From the NCBI RefSeq assembly GCF_900099905.1, contig NZ_FNEE01000005.1, positions 1 to 64,000 of the forward strand: a stretch of 64,000 nucleotides of DNA, in the 5' to 3' direction. Positions 1-9,400 of this stretch are shown piece after piece (position 1 is the first letter of the stretch; each line of letters opens with the position of its first letter). Position numbers and translations under genes: made by a program. This stretch comes from Mesorhizobium muleiense. Lineage in GTDB: Bacteria; Pseudomonadota; Alphaproteobacteria; Rhizobiales; Rhizobiaceae. The notes below the pieces were generated by a model that saw only the letters and a list, made by a program, of their open reading frames with translations, had not been told where the DNA came from and ran no database searches.

Positions 1-836
1 TGCATGTGCTGGTCGCCGGCAACGGCGCCAAGCCGGCAGCGGACGCCGCCGCCAAGCTCAAGGGCGTGAGCAAGGTGCTGCTTGCCGAAGCCGACGAGCT
101 CACCGAGCGTCTCGCCGAACCGCTGGCGGCGCTCGTCATCGGCATGGCCGATACGTATGACACGATCGTCGCGCCGGCGACCTCCTCGGGCAAGAATGTC
201 GCGCCGCGCGTGGCAGCCCTGCTCGATGTCGCGCAGGTGTCGGAGATCATCGAGATTGTCTCGCCCGACACCTTCAAGCGGCCGATCTATGCCGGCAACG
301 CCATCCAGACGGTGCAGTCGAGCGACGCCAAGAAGGTGATCACCGTGCGCACCGCCTCCTTCCAGGCTGCACCCGAGGGCGGTTCAGCCCCGGTCGAGAC
401 GGTTCAGGCAGCAGTCAATCCCGGCCTGTCGAGCTTCGTCGAGAACAGGCTTTCCGAGACCGACCGTCCGGAGCTGACTTCGGCCAGGATCATCATCTCG
501 GGCGGCCGCGCGCTGGGCTCCTCGGAGAAGTTCCAGGAAGTCATCCTGCCGATCGCCGACAAGCTCGGCGCCGCCGTCGGCGCCTCTCGTGCCGCAGTCG
601 ATGCCGGCTATGCGCCGAACGACTGGCAGGTCGGCCAGACCGGCAAGGTGGTCGCACCCGATCTCTACATCGCCGTCGGCATCTCCGGCGCCATCCAGCA
701 TCTTGCCGGCATGAAGGATTCGAAGGTCATCGTCGCCATCAACAAGGACGAGGAGGCGCCGATCTTCCAGGTCGCCGACTACGGCCTCGTCGGCGACCTT
801 TTCGTCATTCTGCCGGAACTGCAAAAGGCGCTTTGA
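1..836 (+). CDS. etfA: Electron transfer flavoprotein alpha subunit (5' end cut by window edge)
   Basis: This is the FAD-binding alpha subunit of ETF (FixB family). With the beta subunit it carries electrons from acyl-CoA and other dehydrogenases to ETF-ubiquinone oxidoreductase. About 278 residues are visible of a usual ~309. The reading frame is already open at base 3 (codons for H-V-L-V-A-G), so the real start lies to the left. The C-terminal FAD domain is clear: ISGGRALGS near residue 165, the [10 protein letters not shown] segment, the [19 protein letters not shown] stretch, and the final [16 protein letters not shown]. The beta subunit gene is expected just upstream. A terminator follows the stop codon, so the next gene is probably transcribed separately despite its metabolic link. 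Confidence 0.95.
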   Translation, partial: HVLVAGNGAKPAADAAAKLKGVSKVLLAEADELTERLAEPLAALVIGMADTYDTIVAPATSSGKNVAPRVAALLDVAQVSEIIEIVSPDTFKRPIYAGNAIQTVQSSDAKKVITVRTASFQAAPEGGSAPVETVQAAVNPGLSSFVENRLSETDRPELTSARIIISGGRALGSSEKFQEVILPIADKLGAAVGASRAAVDAGYAPNDWQVGQTGKVVAPDLYIAVGISGAIQHLAGMKDSKVIVAINKDEEAPIFQVADYGLVGDLFVILPELQKAL

Positions 837-865
837 CGCCTTCTGCCAAAGCGTATTAAATTGTG

Positions 866-899
866 AAGGGCGGGGTAGACGAAGTCGCCCCGCCCTTTT
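866..899 (+). terminator. Intrinsic terminator after etfA
   Basis: A perfect 10-bp stem, AAGGGCGGGG (866-875) with CCCCGCCCTT (888-897), is followed by a short T run. The loop can add a small GAC/GTC stem. It lies 30 bp after the etfA stop and 55 bp before the next gene. Confidence 0.85.
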
Positions 900-953
900 A
901 GTTTGCACCGCACAAAAAGCAGGCCGCAAAGGCCATTTGACGGGATCGGTGTA

Positions 954-1832
954 ATGAACAAGATCGAGACGATCGGCATCATCGGGGCGGGCCAGATGGG
1001 CGGCGGCATCGCCCATGTGTCCGCGCTGGCGGGCTACAAGGTGCTGGTTTACGACATCTCGCCCGAGCGCATCGAAAAGGGCATCGCCACGATCAGCGGC
1101 AACATGGCCCGCCAGGTCGGCTCCGGCAAGCTCGAGGAAAAGCTGCGCAACGAGGCGATGGCGCGCATTTCGTCAGCACCGACCATGGCCGACCTTGCCG
1201 GTGCCGATCTGGTGATCGAGGCAGCGACCGAGGACGAGACGGTCAAGCGCAAGATCTACGCCCAGCTCTGCCCGCAGCTCAATCCGGAAGCCATCCTGGC
1301 GACGAACACCTCGTCGATCTCGATCACGCGTCTCGCCGCGCAGACCGACAGGCCGGAGCGTTTCATCGGCATCCATTTCATGAATCCGGTTCCGGTCATG
1401 AAGCTGGTCGAACTGGTGCGCGGCATTGCCACCGAGGACCAGACCTTCGAAGCGGCAAAGGCCTATGTGAACCATCTCGAGAAGACGATCACCGTCTCGG
1501 AGGATTTTCCAGCCTTCATCGTCAACCGCATCCTGCTGCCGATGATCAACGAGGCGATCTACACGCTCTATGAAGGCGTCGGCTCGGTCGACGCGATCGA
1601 CACAGCCATGCGGCTCGGCGCCAACCATCCGATGGGACCGCTGCAGCTTGCCGATTTCATTGGCCTCGACACCTGCCTGTCGATCATGCAGGTGCTGCAT
1701 GACGGCCTGTCGGATTCGAAATACCGGCCCTGCCCGCTGCTGGTGAAATATGTCGAGGCCGGCTGGCTCGGCCGCAAGACCGGGCGCGGCTTCTACGACT
1801 ATCGCGGCGAGCATCCCGTTCCAACGCGCTGA
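954..1832 (+). CDS. hbd: 3-hydroxybutyryl-CoA dehydrogenase
   Basis: The 292-aa cytoplasmic enzyme oxidises or reduces 3-hydroxyacyl-CoA with NAD(P), linking beta-oxidation and PHB turnover. The N-terminal Rossmann motif is [10 protein letters not shown] at residues 10-19. The catalytic region [11 protein letters not shown] carries the conserved His and Asn near residues 140-143, and the C-terminal domain ends with [17 protein letters not shown] 954 was chosen over an upstream in-frame codon because the family starts a few residues before the Rossmann strand ([13 protein letters not shown]). Length is normal. It sits behind etfA, a common arrangement in rhizobia that fits electron transfer during fatty-acid oxidation. 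The symbol hbdA is equally usable. Confidence 0.95.
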   Translation: MNKIETIGIIGAGQMGGGIAHVSALAGYKVLVYDISPERIEKGIATISGNMARQVGSGKLEEKLRNEAMARISSAPTMADLAGADLVIEAATEDETVKRKIYAQLCPQLNPEAILATNTSSISITRLAAQTDRPERFIGIHFMNPVPVMKLVELVRGIATEDQTFEAAKAYVNHLEKTITVSEDFPAFIVNRILLPMINEAIYTLYEGVGSVDAIDTAMRLGANHPMGPLQLADFIGLDTCLSIMQVLHDGLSDSKYRPCPLLVKYVEAGWLGRKTGRGFYDYRGEHPVPTR

Positions 1833-2237
1833 CCGGCGATACGAGCCAGCGCGCCCGGCCGCGCTAAGTGAGGACCGTGCGGCTGCTCTGTCGGCAGCCT
1901 CGTGGCCGCGGATCGAAGACCGTGCCGGTCCGGAAGCAGACGAGCCGCTTTGCGGACATTCGAGAGCAGGACCCTCAGCTTGATGCGGCATCGCTGTGAA
2001 TGACCCGATATTCGACCTTCTCGCGCCGCGTCTCACCCGCACGACTATGTTGTGGGTATAATCTTGACCGCTTCACTAAGACGAGGGGCGGCAATTCTTA
2101 GGGGTCGAGTTTGTCCGTGTGGGTTCTGTTCCCGAAAGGCAAGGCCGAGTAAGGCCGAGGTCACTGCCTTTACAACGAGCCAAACTGGTTGCACTGTATC
2201 TGCTTCGCATGAGCACGACCTTCTGAAGGAGGGATCA
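1833..2237. other. Intergenic region, left edge of the accessory block
   Basis: These 405 bases hold no convincing gene on either strand. Two features stand out: a TATAAT hexamer at 2057-2062 without a good -35 partner, and a strong Shine-Dalgarno AAGGAGGG at 2226-2233 serving the next gene. Base composition becomes A+T-richer towards the right. No tRNA, integrase remnant or flanking direct repeat was recognised. Confidence 0.5.
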
Positions 2238-2579
2238 ATGGCAGGCGGCGTGGAATCGATATATTTCACCGTGACGGTTAGTAATAAATTTGTGAGAGTA
2301 TTTGACAATCTTACAATGCCGAAGTCGATGACGTCTTTTTTTCAGAAAGTCAGAGATGAAAAAAAAGAGGTAGCCGTTACGACCCAAGGCAATAACGTCG
2401 GCAGTGTGGATGTCCATGTGAGCAAGGACGAGGAAGATTGGTTTGTACACGAAGAGAATATAGAGGTCGTGGCTGAAATCATATATAATATTAATGACAA
2501 AGCTTTCTCGCCACCGCCACCGCCACCGCCACCTTCGAAGTCGAAGCAAGAATCCGCCAAGGAAGATACCAAGAACTAA
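2238..2579 (+). CDS. Unknown 113-aa protein with poly-proline tract
   Basis: The family is not recognised. The ATG at 2238 follows a strong ribosome site AAGGAGGG at 7 nt, so the longer in-frame extension to 2052 is unlikely. Residues 1-90 look like a small soluble beta-rich domain (alternating hydrophobics such as IYFTVTV and VGSVDVHV). It is followed by eight consecutive prolines (92-99) and a charged, lysine/glutamate-rich tail. There are no cysteines, no signal peptide and no membrane segment. The A+T content is clearly higher than in surrounding genes, which suggests transfer. Its stop codon overlaps the stop of the convergent minus-strand gene by 4 bp. Its place beside a YcaO-TfuA operon makes it a possible substrate, immunity or accessory protein, but nothing in the sequence decides this. 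Confidence 0.6.
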   Translation: MAGGVESIYFTVTVSNKFVRVFDNLTMPKSMTSFFQKVRDEKKEVAVTTQGNNVGSVDVHVSKDEEDWFVHEENIEVVAEIIYNINDKAFSPPPPPPPPSKSKQESAKEDTKN

Positions 2580-3190
2580 CTTTGGCTCCCCCCTCCGCGG
2601 CTTAGCCGGCCGCCGCGATGTGCCAGCATGAAGCTGTTCCCGTAAGTGTTTGGGCTGCGGTTGCCGGGAAGATTTGCATTCAAGACGATTTCTTCGGCGA
2701 AGTCAGTACTTGTGGCAAGTTCCATGATCGGGGTTTTCATTGTAACTCCCCACATAACGTATCCTAGGTCATCAAATCCGCATCCTGTCGCGGCGGTTTC
2801 TCCTGACGTTGGATGAAAAATGAGCAGTTTTGGTTTGTCATTGCGGTAGCATTGACCTTCAAAGGCATATCCATAGACGACAGCAATCACCTCCTTGGTT
2901 GGAATTATAGGCGTGGCATCATCGCGGTTCTTGACAATGGACATGCGAAGTAAGTTTTCATTGAACGGCAAAGTCGCTGTTCTGTGACTAACTTTGCCCA
3001 CATTATCGAAATTCAACCTGACACCATAGAGCGTAATCTGATCCGGCAAATAGTTTTGCGCGCTGGGTGGCGCAGGAATATCGGACGACATAGTGCTTCT
3101 CCCTCCAGTATTGTTTGGCGATCGACCTGGCCCACCAGGAGGGCCAGACGGTTTAAGCGCGTTGCCTGTAGGGGTTGGCGACCTTGCCAT
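2576..3190 (-). CDS. Unknown 204-aa (or 171-aa) last protein of the YcaO-TfuA operon
   Basis: The family is not recognised. Two in-frame starts each have a ribosome site: ATG at 3190, preceded by TGAGGAGA overlapping the stop of the upstream gene, and ATG at 3091, preceded by GGAGGGAG. The 33 residues between them are Pro/Gly/Ser/Asn-rich (SGPPGGPGRSPNNTGG) and could be a linker or leader. The remaining 171 residues look globular, with two cysteines (GQCYRN and ATGCGFDD). The tail is Gly/Arg/Ser-rich (GGRLSRGGGSQS). There is no signal peptide or membrane segment. It is the final gene of the operon, 10 bp after the HEXXH protein. As the distal small gene it is a candidate substrate of the YcaO-TfuA pair, but it has no classic core peptide. 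Confidence 0.6.
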   Translation of the reverse strand: MARSPTPTGNALKPSGPPGGPGRSPNNTGGRSTMSSDIPAPPSAQNYLPDQITLYGVRLNFDNVGKVSHRTATLPFNENLLRMSIVKNRDDATPIIPTKEVIAVVYGYAFEGQCYRNDKPKLLIFHPTSGETAATGCGFDDLGYVMWGVTMKTPIMELATSTDFAEEIVLNANLPGNRSPNTYGNSFMLAHRGGRLSRGGGSQS

Positions 3191-3200
3191 CCCATTCTCC

Positions 3201-4397
3201 TCAAAAAATCTCGCGCCAGACGAAGTTGGCGACAACACTCTCGACGAAGCGACTCGCGCGCCCGCTTTCGGCAGCCACAACCATCGCCTCGGCCGCTTCA
3301 CGATAGTCCAGCGTATGGGGATCAAGCAGTTCCCACGACCGCACCATAATTTCGCCAACGAGATCGCGGGCCTCTTCCAACGCCGATTTCAGTGCGAAGA
3401 GGCGGCCGTCGTTGGCGGCGAGTGAGGCCGAAAGCAGGTCTTCGATCTCTTCTTCGGAAAGCTCACTCCTGAGATCACGAAAGTCACGCGGATCCAGGTC
3501 GGACAGCCCGCGTTCGAACAGCAGCACCTGGTAGATCTCGATAAGGATGTCGAAGAGTGCGCCCGCGAAGGGCTTGGAAAGGTCATGCACTTCCGTGCTG
3601 ACGTCGCTCATCCGCAGCGAGTGGCTGAACCGTCGGACCTGCTTTTCGTCGGAGAGCTCGCCGAAGCGGTCCAGTTCGTTGTTGATCAGGAGGTTGCCGC
3701 GCGTGCGCCGCAAAAGCAAATCCAGCGCAGTATCGAAGTGCAGGAGCGAGATCAGCGCGATGAAATCGGCCACTGCTTCGTGGTAGGCGAAGTATTCATG
3801 CGGCGGATCGAAACGGGGAACTCCCATGACGCCGAAAATCACCAGATGCCCGATCTCGTGTGCGACAGCATCGAAGTTGAGCGCGAAGGGCTGCGTGGTT
3901 CCGCGGGCCTCATCGATCCCCATCTCCAGAAAGCCGTAACCCGACTGGGCGTTGTCCCAGTTCAGCCGCGGCACAATCTCGAGACGCGGATAGGTCGGTT
4001 CGAAGAACCAGGGAATCTCGCGCCCCACATAGCTCTCGCAGATGTCGAGCACCCGCCGCACGCAAGCGTAGGCATGCGCCGCCTCGAACTCCGGTGTGCC
4101 CAGCGGAATGTTGTCGAAGTGCCCGTCTGGGCCGGCTACCGCAGGCGGCCTGAGGGCACCGGCGTAAGGAGGCAGGTAAGGAAACTGGTATGGCTGCTTT
4201 TCAAGCAACGGGTCGATCACATACATCCGTCGGTCGGCTGGCCCGGGGCCGATCGCGTCAGGCGGCGTGGAGACCCAAATCATCTCGGGCCGTTCGTAAC
4301 CCTGAATGAAAGGAGGTTGGGGAAAAACAAGGAAGCGTGTTCCAAGGCGCGAAGCCGCGGATCCAACCCCCGACTGCCATCTTGCGCTGGCGTCCAT
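3201..4397 (-). CDS. Putative gluzincin-type metallopeptidase
   Basis: The 398-aa protein carries a complete zincin signature: HEIGH at residues 180-184 (two zinc histidines and the catalytic Glu) and a third ligand Glu207 in YHEAVADF, 22 residues further on. Asp211 is positioned as in the ExxxD glutamate-zincin helix of thermolysin-like families. The rest is not recognisable as M4, M36 or another named family. The C-terminal ~170 residues are helical and charged. No signal peptide is seen, so it is probably cytoplasmic. The start is uncertain: ATG 4397 has AGGAGAGGGG about 16 nt upstream, and Met39 is an alternative. It lies 53 bp after tfuA in the same operon. In peptide-modification loci such an enzyme may remove a leader or degrade the product; that role is inference. 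Confidence 0.7.
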   Translation of the reverse strand: MDASARWQSGVGSAASRLGTRFLVFPQPPFIQGYERPEMIWVSTPPDAIGPGPADRRMYVIDPLLEKQPYQFPYLPPYAGALRPPAVAGPDGHFDNIPLGTPEFEAAHAYACVRRVLDICESYVGREIPWFFEPTYPRLEIVPRLNWDNAQSGYGFLEMGIDEARGTTQPFALNFDAVAHEIGHLVIFGVMGVPRFDPPHEYFAYHEAVADFIALISLLHFDTALDLLLRRTRGNLLINNELDRFGELSDEKQVRRFSHSLRMSDVSTEVHDLSKPFAGALFDILIEIYQVLLFERGLSDLDPRDFRDLRSELSEEEIEDLLSASLAANDGRLFALKSALEEARDLVGEIMVRSWELLDPHTLDYREAAEAMVVAAESGRASRFVESVVANFVWREIF

Positions 4398-4450
4398 GCA
4401 GGCAGTCCCACCCCTCTCCTGAAAGGACAGTGTGAAGTATTCCTGTTAGA

Positions 4451-5239
4451 TCAAAATCCATCCCGTTCCGCAAGAACAGACCCAATGTCGTCGTCCCACA
4501 GCCCGGCCGCGCCGAGATCATAGGCCCAAGCTTCGGTCAGGGTGAAAGGCGGGGTCATCGGCGCATGCGCCAGAAGTTCAGGGCAGCATGCAAGTTTCGC
4601 CAGCAAGCCGGTTGCGTCTTCGCGTTTGCGGTCGATCGCCGATCGGGGAAGCCAGTCAGCAAGCCGATCCAGGGCCGTTGCGGATTTGCTGGGCAGAGAA
4701 GATCGCGCCTCCGCGAGCAGCCTAGGATAGCTGCGATCGACGAAGTGCGTGTCGCGCGCCAGCACTTCCAGAGATCGCCTTTCCACGGCGTTGATGATGC
4801 CTGCTCGCAATGCCCGCTTTAGCGTAAGGCGTATATTGATAAGCGCTTCGCTCAGCGCCGCCGCGCCGAGTTCAGAAGGACACATCGCTACCGCGACTTC
4901 ATCGTCGTCAGCGAGCGGCGTCAACGCGTACCATCGGTAGATGAACCCATGGCCCTGCATACCGAACGCCGCCAGTTCAGCGGCGCGGAGCGCGCCCATG
5001 CTTGCCGCCCCGAACACCGGAACGCCGTTTCCCAACGCCCACAGGATTTCCTTGTGACGAACTGCCGGTACCTTGCCGAACGAACCGTCGATGAGGATTA
5101 TCGCTTTCGGTTGATAGGCTCTCATTGCGCGGACGATCGAACCCTGTTCGGCGGGCGGTAGATAAACGGCGTCGAGGATGGCTGCCGCTTGGGCACGCGG
5201 CAGCGTCGGTCCGAGGAAAATGACCGGCTTGTCCGCCAT
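4451..5239 (-). CDS. tfuA: TfuA-like protein, partner of YcaO
   Basis: The 262-aa protein has a clear TfuA core: IILIDGSFGKVPAVRHKEI around residues 47-65 and GVPVFGAASMGALRAAEL at 72-89, then the acidic LADDDEVAV. TfuA proteins were named from the trifolitoxin locus of Rhizobium. Together with YcaO they install thioamides, in peptide products such as thioviridamide and in methyl-CoM reductase of archaea. The gene starts 2 bp after the ycaO stop (TAAGGATG), so the two are almost certainly co-translated and act as one complex. The C-terminal ~110 residues are the variable helical part. No core residues are obviously missing. Confidence 0.88.
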   Translation of the reverse strand: MADKPVIFLGPTLPRAQAAAILDAVYLPPAEQGSIVRAMRAYQPKAIILIDGSFGKVPAVRHKEILWALGNGVPVFGAASMGALRAAELAAFGMQGHGFIYRWYALTPLADDDEVAVAMCPSELGAAALSEALINIRLTLKRALRAGIINAVERRSLEVLARDTHFVDRSYPRLLAEARSSLPSKSATALDRLADWLPRSAIDRKREDATGLLAKLACCPELLAHAPMTPPFTLTEAWAYDLGAAGLWDDDIGSVLAERDGF

Positions 5240-5241
5240 CC

Positions 5242-6474
5242 TTATCCTCTGATGAGGTCTTTGAGCGGAGGGGCGACGAGACGGACAATCTCGATATCGG
5301 GATCCGTGCTGCTATGGAGCGGCACGACAAGGGCCGCCTGCGCTCCGGCGCGCCTTAGCGATTGGAGAACGGCGTCGAGCTTGCTGGCGCCCGAGGTCGG
5401 TCCGACGCTATCGGCGGGAAGCGTGGTGGCGTTCCCTGGCACCCGGAACGAGCGTCGACACGTGTCAAGGTCCACTCGGTCGTACCACTCGGGATAGGCG
5501 GCACGTGTAATGTCTTCGCGGGCACCGGCGAGCGCGGTTACCCGGGCCTGTGCCGCCTCCATCAGTGCCTTGGCCATGGCGCCATCATGGGTAAAGTCGC
5601 ACGCAAACCCCTCGCCCGGCAGCGGCGCAATCTCCTGATGGGCTTCCGATTCCATGACGGCGCAGCGAAAGACCGGCAAATCATGATCGCCTGGGACGAG
5701 CCATATTCCGGCAACGAGATCCGCGGCTGCGAGGCTTGTCAGAATTCGCGACGAATGCGGACCGCCAACACGGGCGGGGTCGATACGAATTTCCGGAAAG
5801 GAACGTGGATACCGCTTGGCGCCTGCGATGCTCGAGCGCTCGATGATTTCTAGCGCTGCATGGGTGATCGCGGAAACTAGCGTTTGCCCGGCGGCGAGTC
5901 CACGCGTGGAACGGGGAAACGCCACGGGATGCGGGGACGGAAGCGTGTAGATGGTATCGACCAGGGGGAGAGGAACTGGCAACACCCGGCCGGTGAAAAT
6001 ATCATAACCGTCGGTCCACTGGAGTTGCAGTTGATCCCAGCCGGCGTCGAAGTCATGGACTCGGCAGCCGGCATAGAGGGCCCGAATCTCTTCCCCCAGA
6101 TCGCGCGCGCTTGCGATCCTGATGCGCTCATGCGAGACCTGCTCCGCCGCCCATCCTTCGAGCGCTTCCATCAGCGCCCCGGCCGCTGCCTCTATGAGGG
6201 TCTCACCCTTGCCCTGGGAGACAGCGTTGGAGAGCGACAATGGCCGCACGGCTTGAGCAACCGCCACGCCGGCGCGATCAAGGCGGGTCAACGATCCGAT
6301 CCGCGTTATGCCAAAACGTCTCCGGACGGAGAAAAGCCCGCGGACGAGCTTCTCGGTGGCTGCGGAGTCTGTGCACTGGACACCGCTAAGGGCGGAGAGT
6401 TCGCGGTCGAGCCTAACACCGATCTCATTCGCAGGAATGGCAAGCGCCTGCGCAAAGCCGGTGTCGGACTTCAC
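5242..6474 (-). CDS. ycaO: YcaO-domain ATP-dependent backbone-modifying enzyme
   Basis: YcaO enzymes activate a peptide-backbone amide with ATP to form azolines, amidines or, with TfuA, thioamides. In this 410-aa protein the ATP/Mg motifs are visible: SQGKG at 86-90 followed by A..GALMEALEGW (Glu103, Glu106), and AITHAALEIIER at 202-213 (Glu209, Glu212, Arg213). There is no fused ThiF/E1-like or Ocin-ThiF domain, so it is the stand-alone type seen with TfuA. The start is GTG at 6474, overlapping the stop of the upstream regulator (GTGA). Family and partner point to thioamide formation. The substrate is not known, and no thiazole/oxazole dehydrogenase or cyclodehydratase partner is present in the window. 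Confidence 0.88.
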   Translation of the reverse strand: MKSDTGFAQALAIPANEIGVRLDRELSALSGVQCTDSAATEKLVRGLFSVRRRFGITRIGSLTRLDRAGVAVAQAVRPLSLSNAVSQGKGETLIEAAAGALMEALEGWAAEQVSHERIRIASARDLGEEIRALYAGCRVHDFDAGWDQLQLQWTDGYDIFTGRVLPVPLPLVDTIYTLPSPHPVAFPRSTRGLAAGQTLVSAITHAALEIIERSSIAGAKRYPRSFPEIRIDPARVGGPHSSRILTSLAAADLVAGIWLVPGDHDLPVFRCAVMESEAHQEIAPLPGEGFACDFTHDGAMAKALMEAAQARVTALAGAREDITRAAYPEWYDRVDLDTCRRSFRVPGNATTLPADSVGPTSGASKLDAVLQSLRRAGAQAALVVPLHSSTDPDIEIVRLVAPPLKDLIRG

Positions 6475-9400
6475 AGCCGGAGCCGATCGAGGTCCAGCCG
6501 CACGCGTGACGCCAGGGGTGCGGCCCGCTGTTCGGTGCTGATTTCGAGCGCTCGACGAAGGTCGGCCACCACCGCCTCCTGCGATTCGCCGAGGGCATGA
6601 CGGAGCACAGCGCGCTGCCGTAGCAACTCAGCAAGCCAGAACACTTGCCCACTGCTGGTCGAAGCCGCGATGATGCTATCCAGTATCGACAAAGCCTCGT
6701 CGTTGCGTCCGGCGCGTTCGAACAACTCCGAACGCATGCCCTCAAAAACGGGGGCACCCTCGTAGGTCGCGATCTCGCGCCAGCGCGTCAGCCCGGTTTC
6801 GAATGCCATTACGCCAGCTGCCGCGTCCCCGCTCATACCCTGCGCCCAGGCACGGAACAGCGCCGCCTTGGCGAGTACACCCGGCGTCGCCCGTCCGAGG
6901 TCTCCGATCCTTTCGGAGACCGCAATCACACCGGGATGGTCGTTTCGATATCGTTTCAGCTCGATCTCGAACTCCAGTGCATGCAACATGCTGTTCGGAT
7001 GATTGATGTGCTCGGCCCATCGTTTGGCAGCGATTATACTTTCGGAAGCCCCGTTGTCGTCGCCTACGAACCACAGGGAGAACGCACGTTCGCCCAGGCC
7101 GCAGACCTTGGCGTCATGACCTCCGTAACGGCCGCGGTTGAAACGTGCGCGATCCTCGTCGTAAAGAACGAGACCCTGCTCGACGCATTTTAGGCAGCGC
7201 GAATGCAGCCCGGCATCAATGTTAGTCGCCCATGCGCAATGCAGCGACTGGAGCCGGACCTCAGGATCTGCAGAGCCTTCAAGGTCCTGCACGAGGATGT
7301 CCGATCTTGCGCGCTGCGTCTCGTAGTCGGGAGCGGTGAACCACCAACCCCAGTAAAGCGGGAACCATTCTGCACGATCCCGATCCTTAATCGCGGCGCA
7401 CAGTGATACGCCGCGCTCATAGATCGCACGCGCTTGCTGGCTGCCTCTACCGAAAAGAGCCGCAACGACCGGCCCGCGAACTGTGAGGAGGCGAAGCAGT
7501 TGCTCATTCGACTCGGCATTCCTGCCGGCCTGAGCGAGTTGTTTCTCAGCGAAATCCAGCAGGTTTTCTGCCTCCTGCATTGCTGACCGAACATCGCAAG
7601 CCTCTGCCGCCTGGATAGCGTGGCGCGCCGCCTGCAAAGGCTGTCCGGCCTGCCCGAAATGCCACGCCATCGTCTCGTCGGAGAGCGGCGGAGCAACGCC
7701 AGATTGAATGAGATTTACAACGCTTGTGTGGATTTCCTGCCGCTCGGATTTCAGGAGGCTCTCGTAGGCCGCTTCCTGGATCAGCACGTGGCGGAAGCGA
7801 ATTTCCATACCGCCAGACTTCCGACGGACAATCCCGGCTTGGACAAGTCCTTCGATTGCTTCGTCCAGGGGTGTGGCAAGATGCCCAAGTTCAAGCACAC
7901 AAGCCAGCAGTTTCCGTCGGAACTGTCGCCCCAGGACGCTTGCGATTTGTGCGACACGTCTCAATGGCCCCAGGCTGGCGAGGCGGGCTGCGATAAGATC
8001 CCGGAGATCCAGAATGCTATCCGCACGAAGCAACGCCTCCAATCCGGCCCGATCGGGCAAGCCAGCCTTCGCTCGTTCGCGGATCCAAAGCGCCAGCTGT
8101 TCGGCAAACAGGGGCACGCCATCGCTCTTCTCGTAGATAAAGGCGACCAGTCCATCTGGTGGCGAATCCTCCCAGATCGTGCTGATCAGCCCCGCGGTAG
8201 CTTGAGCAGTTAGGCCAGACAAGGCGACGGCAAGCACGTTTGGATCGCCGAAACCATCCAGCTCGATAGCCTCGCGCGACGTTACTGCGGCAAGGATCGG
8301 GCGTGTTTCGATCCACCCACTCAGCTTGGCGACGAGTGCTTTGGTGAGCGTGTCTGCCCAGTGAACGTCCTCGATTATCAACAGGAGCGGTCCAAGAGCG
8401 GACGGCGACGTCAGAAGTGACAGCATGGCCTCGACAACACGCGCCCTGATCTCCTCGTCCGAGAGATCGACCTGCCAGGCTTCGCCAGCGCCCCCCTCCG
8501 TCTCGCCCGCGACAAGAAATGTGATTATCTCGGCATTCAACGGGCTAAATTCCGAGCCATGTGACCGCAGGTAGCGCGTGACTGCATCACGATCCGGGTC
8601 GGCGTTGCCGGTCGTGTCTGCGATTGCCTTTCTGAGAGGCTCCAGAAACGGGTGCAGCGGTTCCGAATTACCGCGCGGCTGACATTGAAACACCAGGGTG
8701 CGCACACCCTTAGCGGCAAGATCACGGCGAAACTCGGCGATCAGCCGGGATTTTCCGATCCCGGGGTCGCCATGGAGAAGAATGAACTGGCCATTGCCGC
8801 TTGCAGCTCTAACCCAACGCCGGCCAAACAATTCAAGCTCGTCTTCGCGACCGATTAACGGCGCAGAAACGCGCCGATACGCTGTGAAGCGGTCGAACTG
8901 CTGCCGGCGAGTTATTGGCCGCCACAAAAGCACCGGTTCGCCAAATCCTTTCAGGTGCCTTGGACCGATCTCCTCGAATTCGAACGCGCCCATGGTAAGC
9001 CGATAGGTGGCTTCTGCGACAGCAACACTGTTCGGCGCTGCTTCGGACTGGATGCGAGCAGCCAGTGCCGGCGCGACGCCAATAATCTCGGTGGCGCCCG
9101 GAAGGTTCGTTTTCGAAGCGTCAGCGACGACGACCACACCTGTGGTGATGCCGACCCTTACCTTGAGGCTGGATTCGGATTGTCTCGCCAATTTCTCGCA
9201 CCACTCGACAATCTCGATTGCCGCCGCGACCGCACATTCGGCGGCATCTTCCCTGGACTCGGGAAAGCCGAAATAGGCGCAGCCGCCGTCGCCTTGAACC
9301 CGCTCGAGGTAGCCATTGTAGTCGCTGATCAATGCAGCCGCTCCATTGTGGAGCGAACGTTGCATAGTGCCGAATTCTTCGGGGTCCAGCTGATTTAACA

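Noticed and set aside
2057..2062. TATAAT as a promoter of the AT-rich gene
   Set aside because: No acceptable -35 element at 16-18 bp; a lone hexamer is weak evidence.
2052..2237. In-frame upstream extension of the AT-rich 113-aa gene
   Set aside because: The strong ribosome site at 2226-2233 belongs to ATG 2238, and the extension has no ribosome site of its own.
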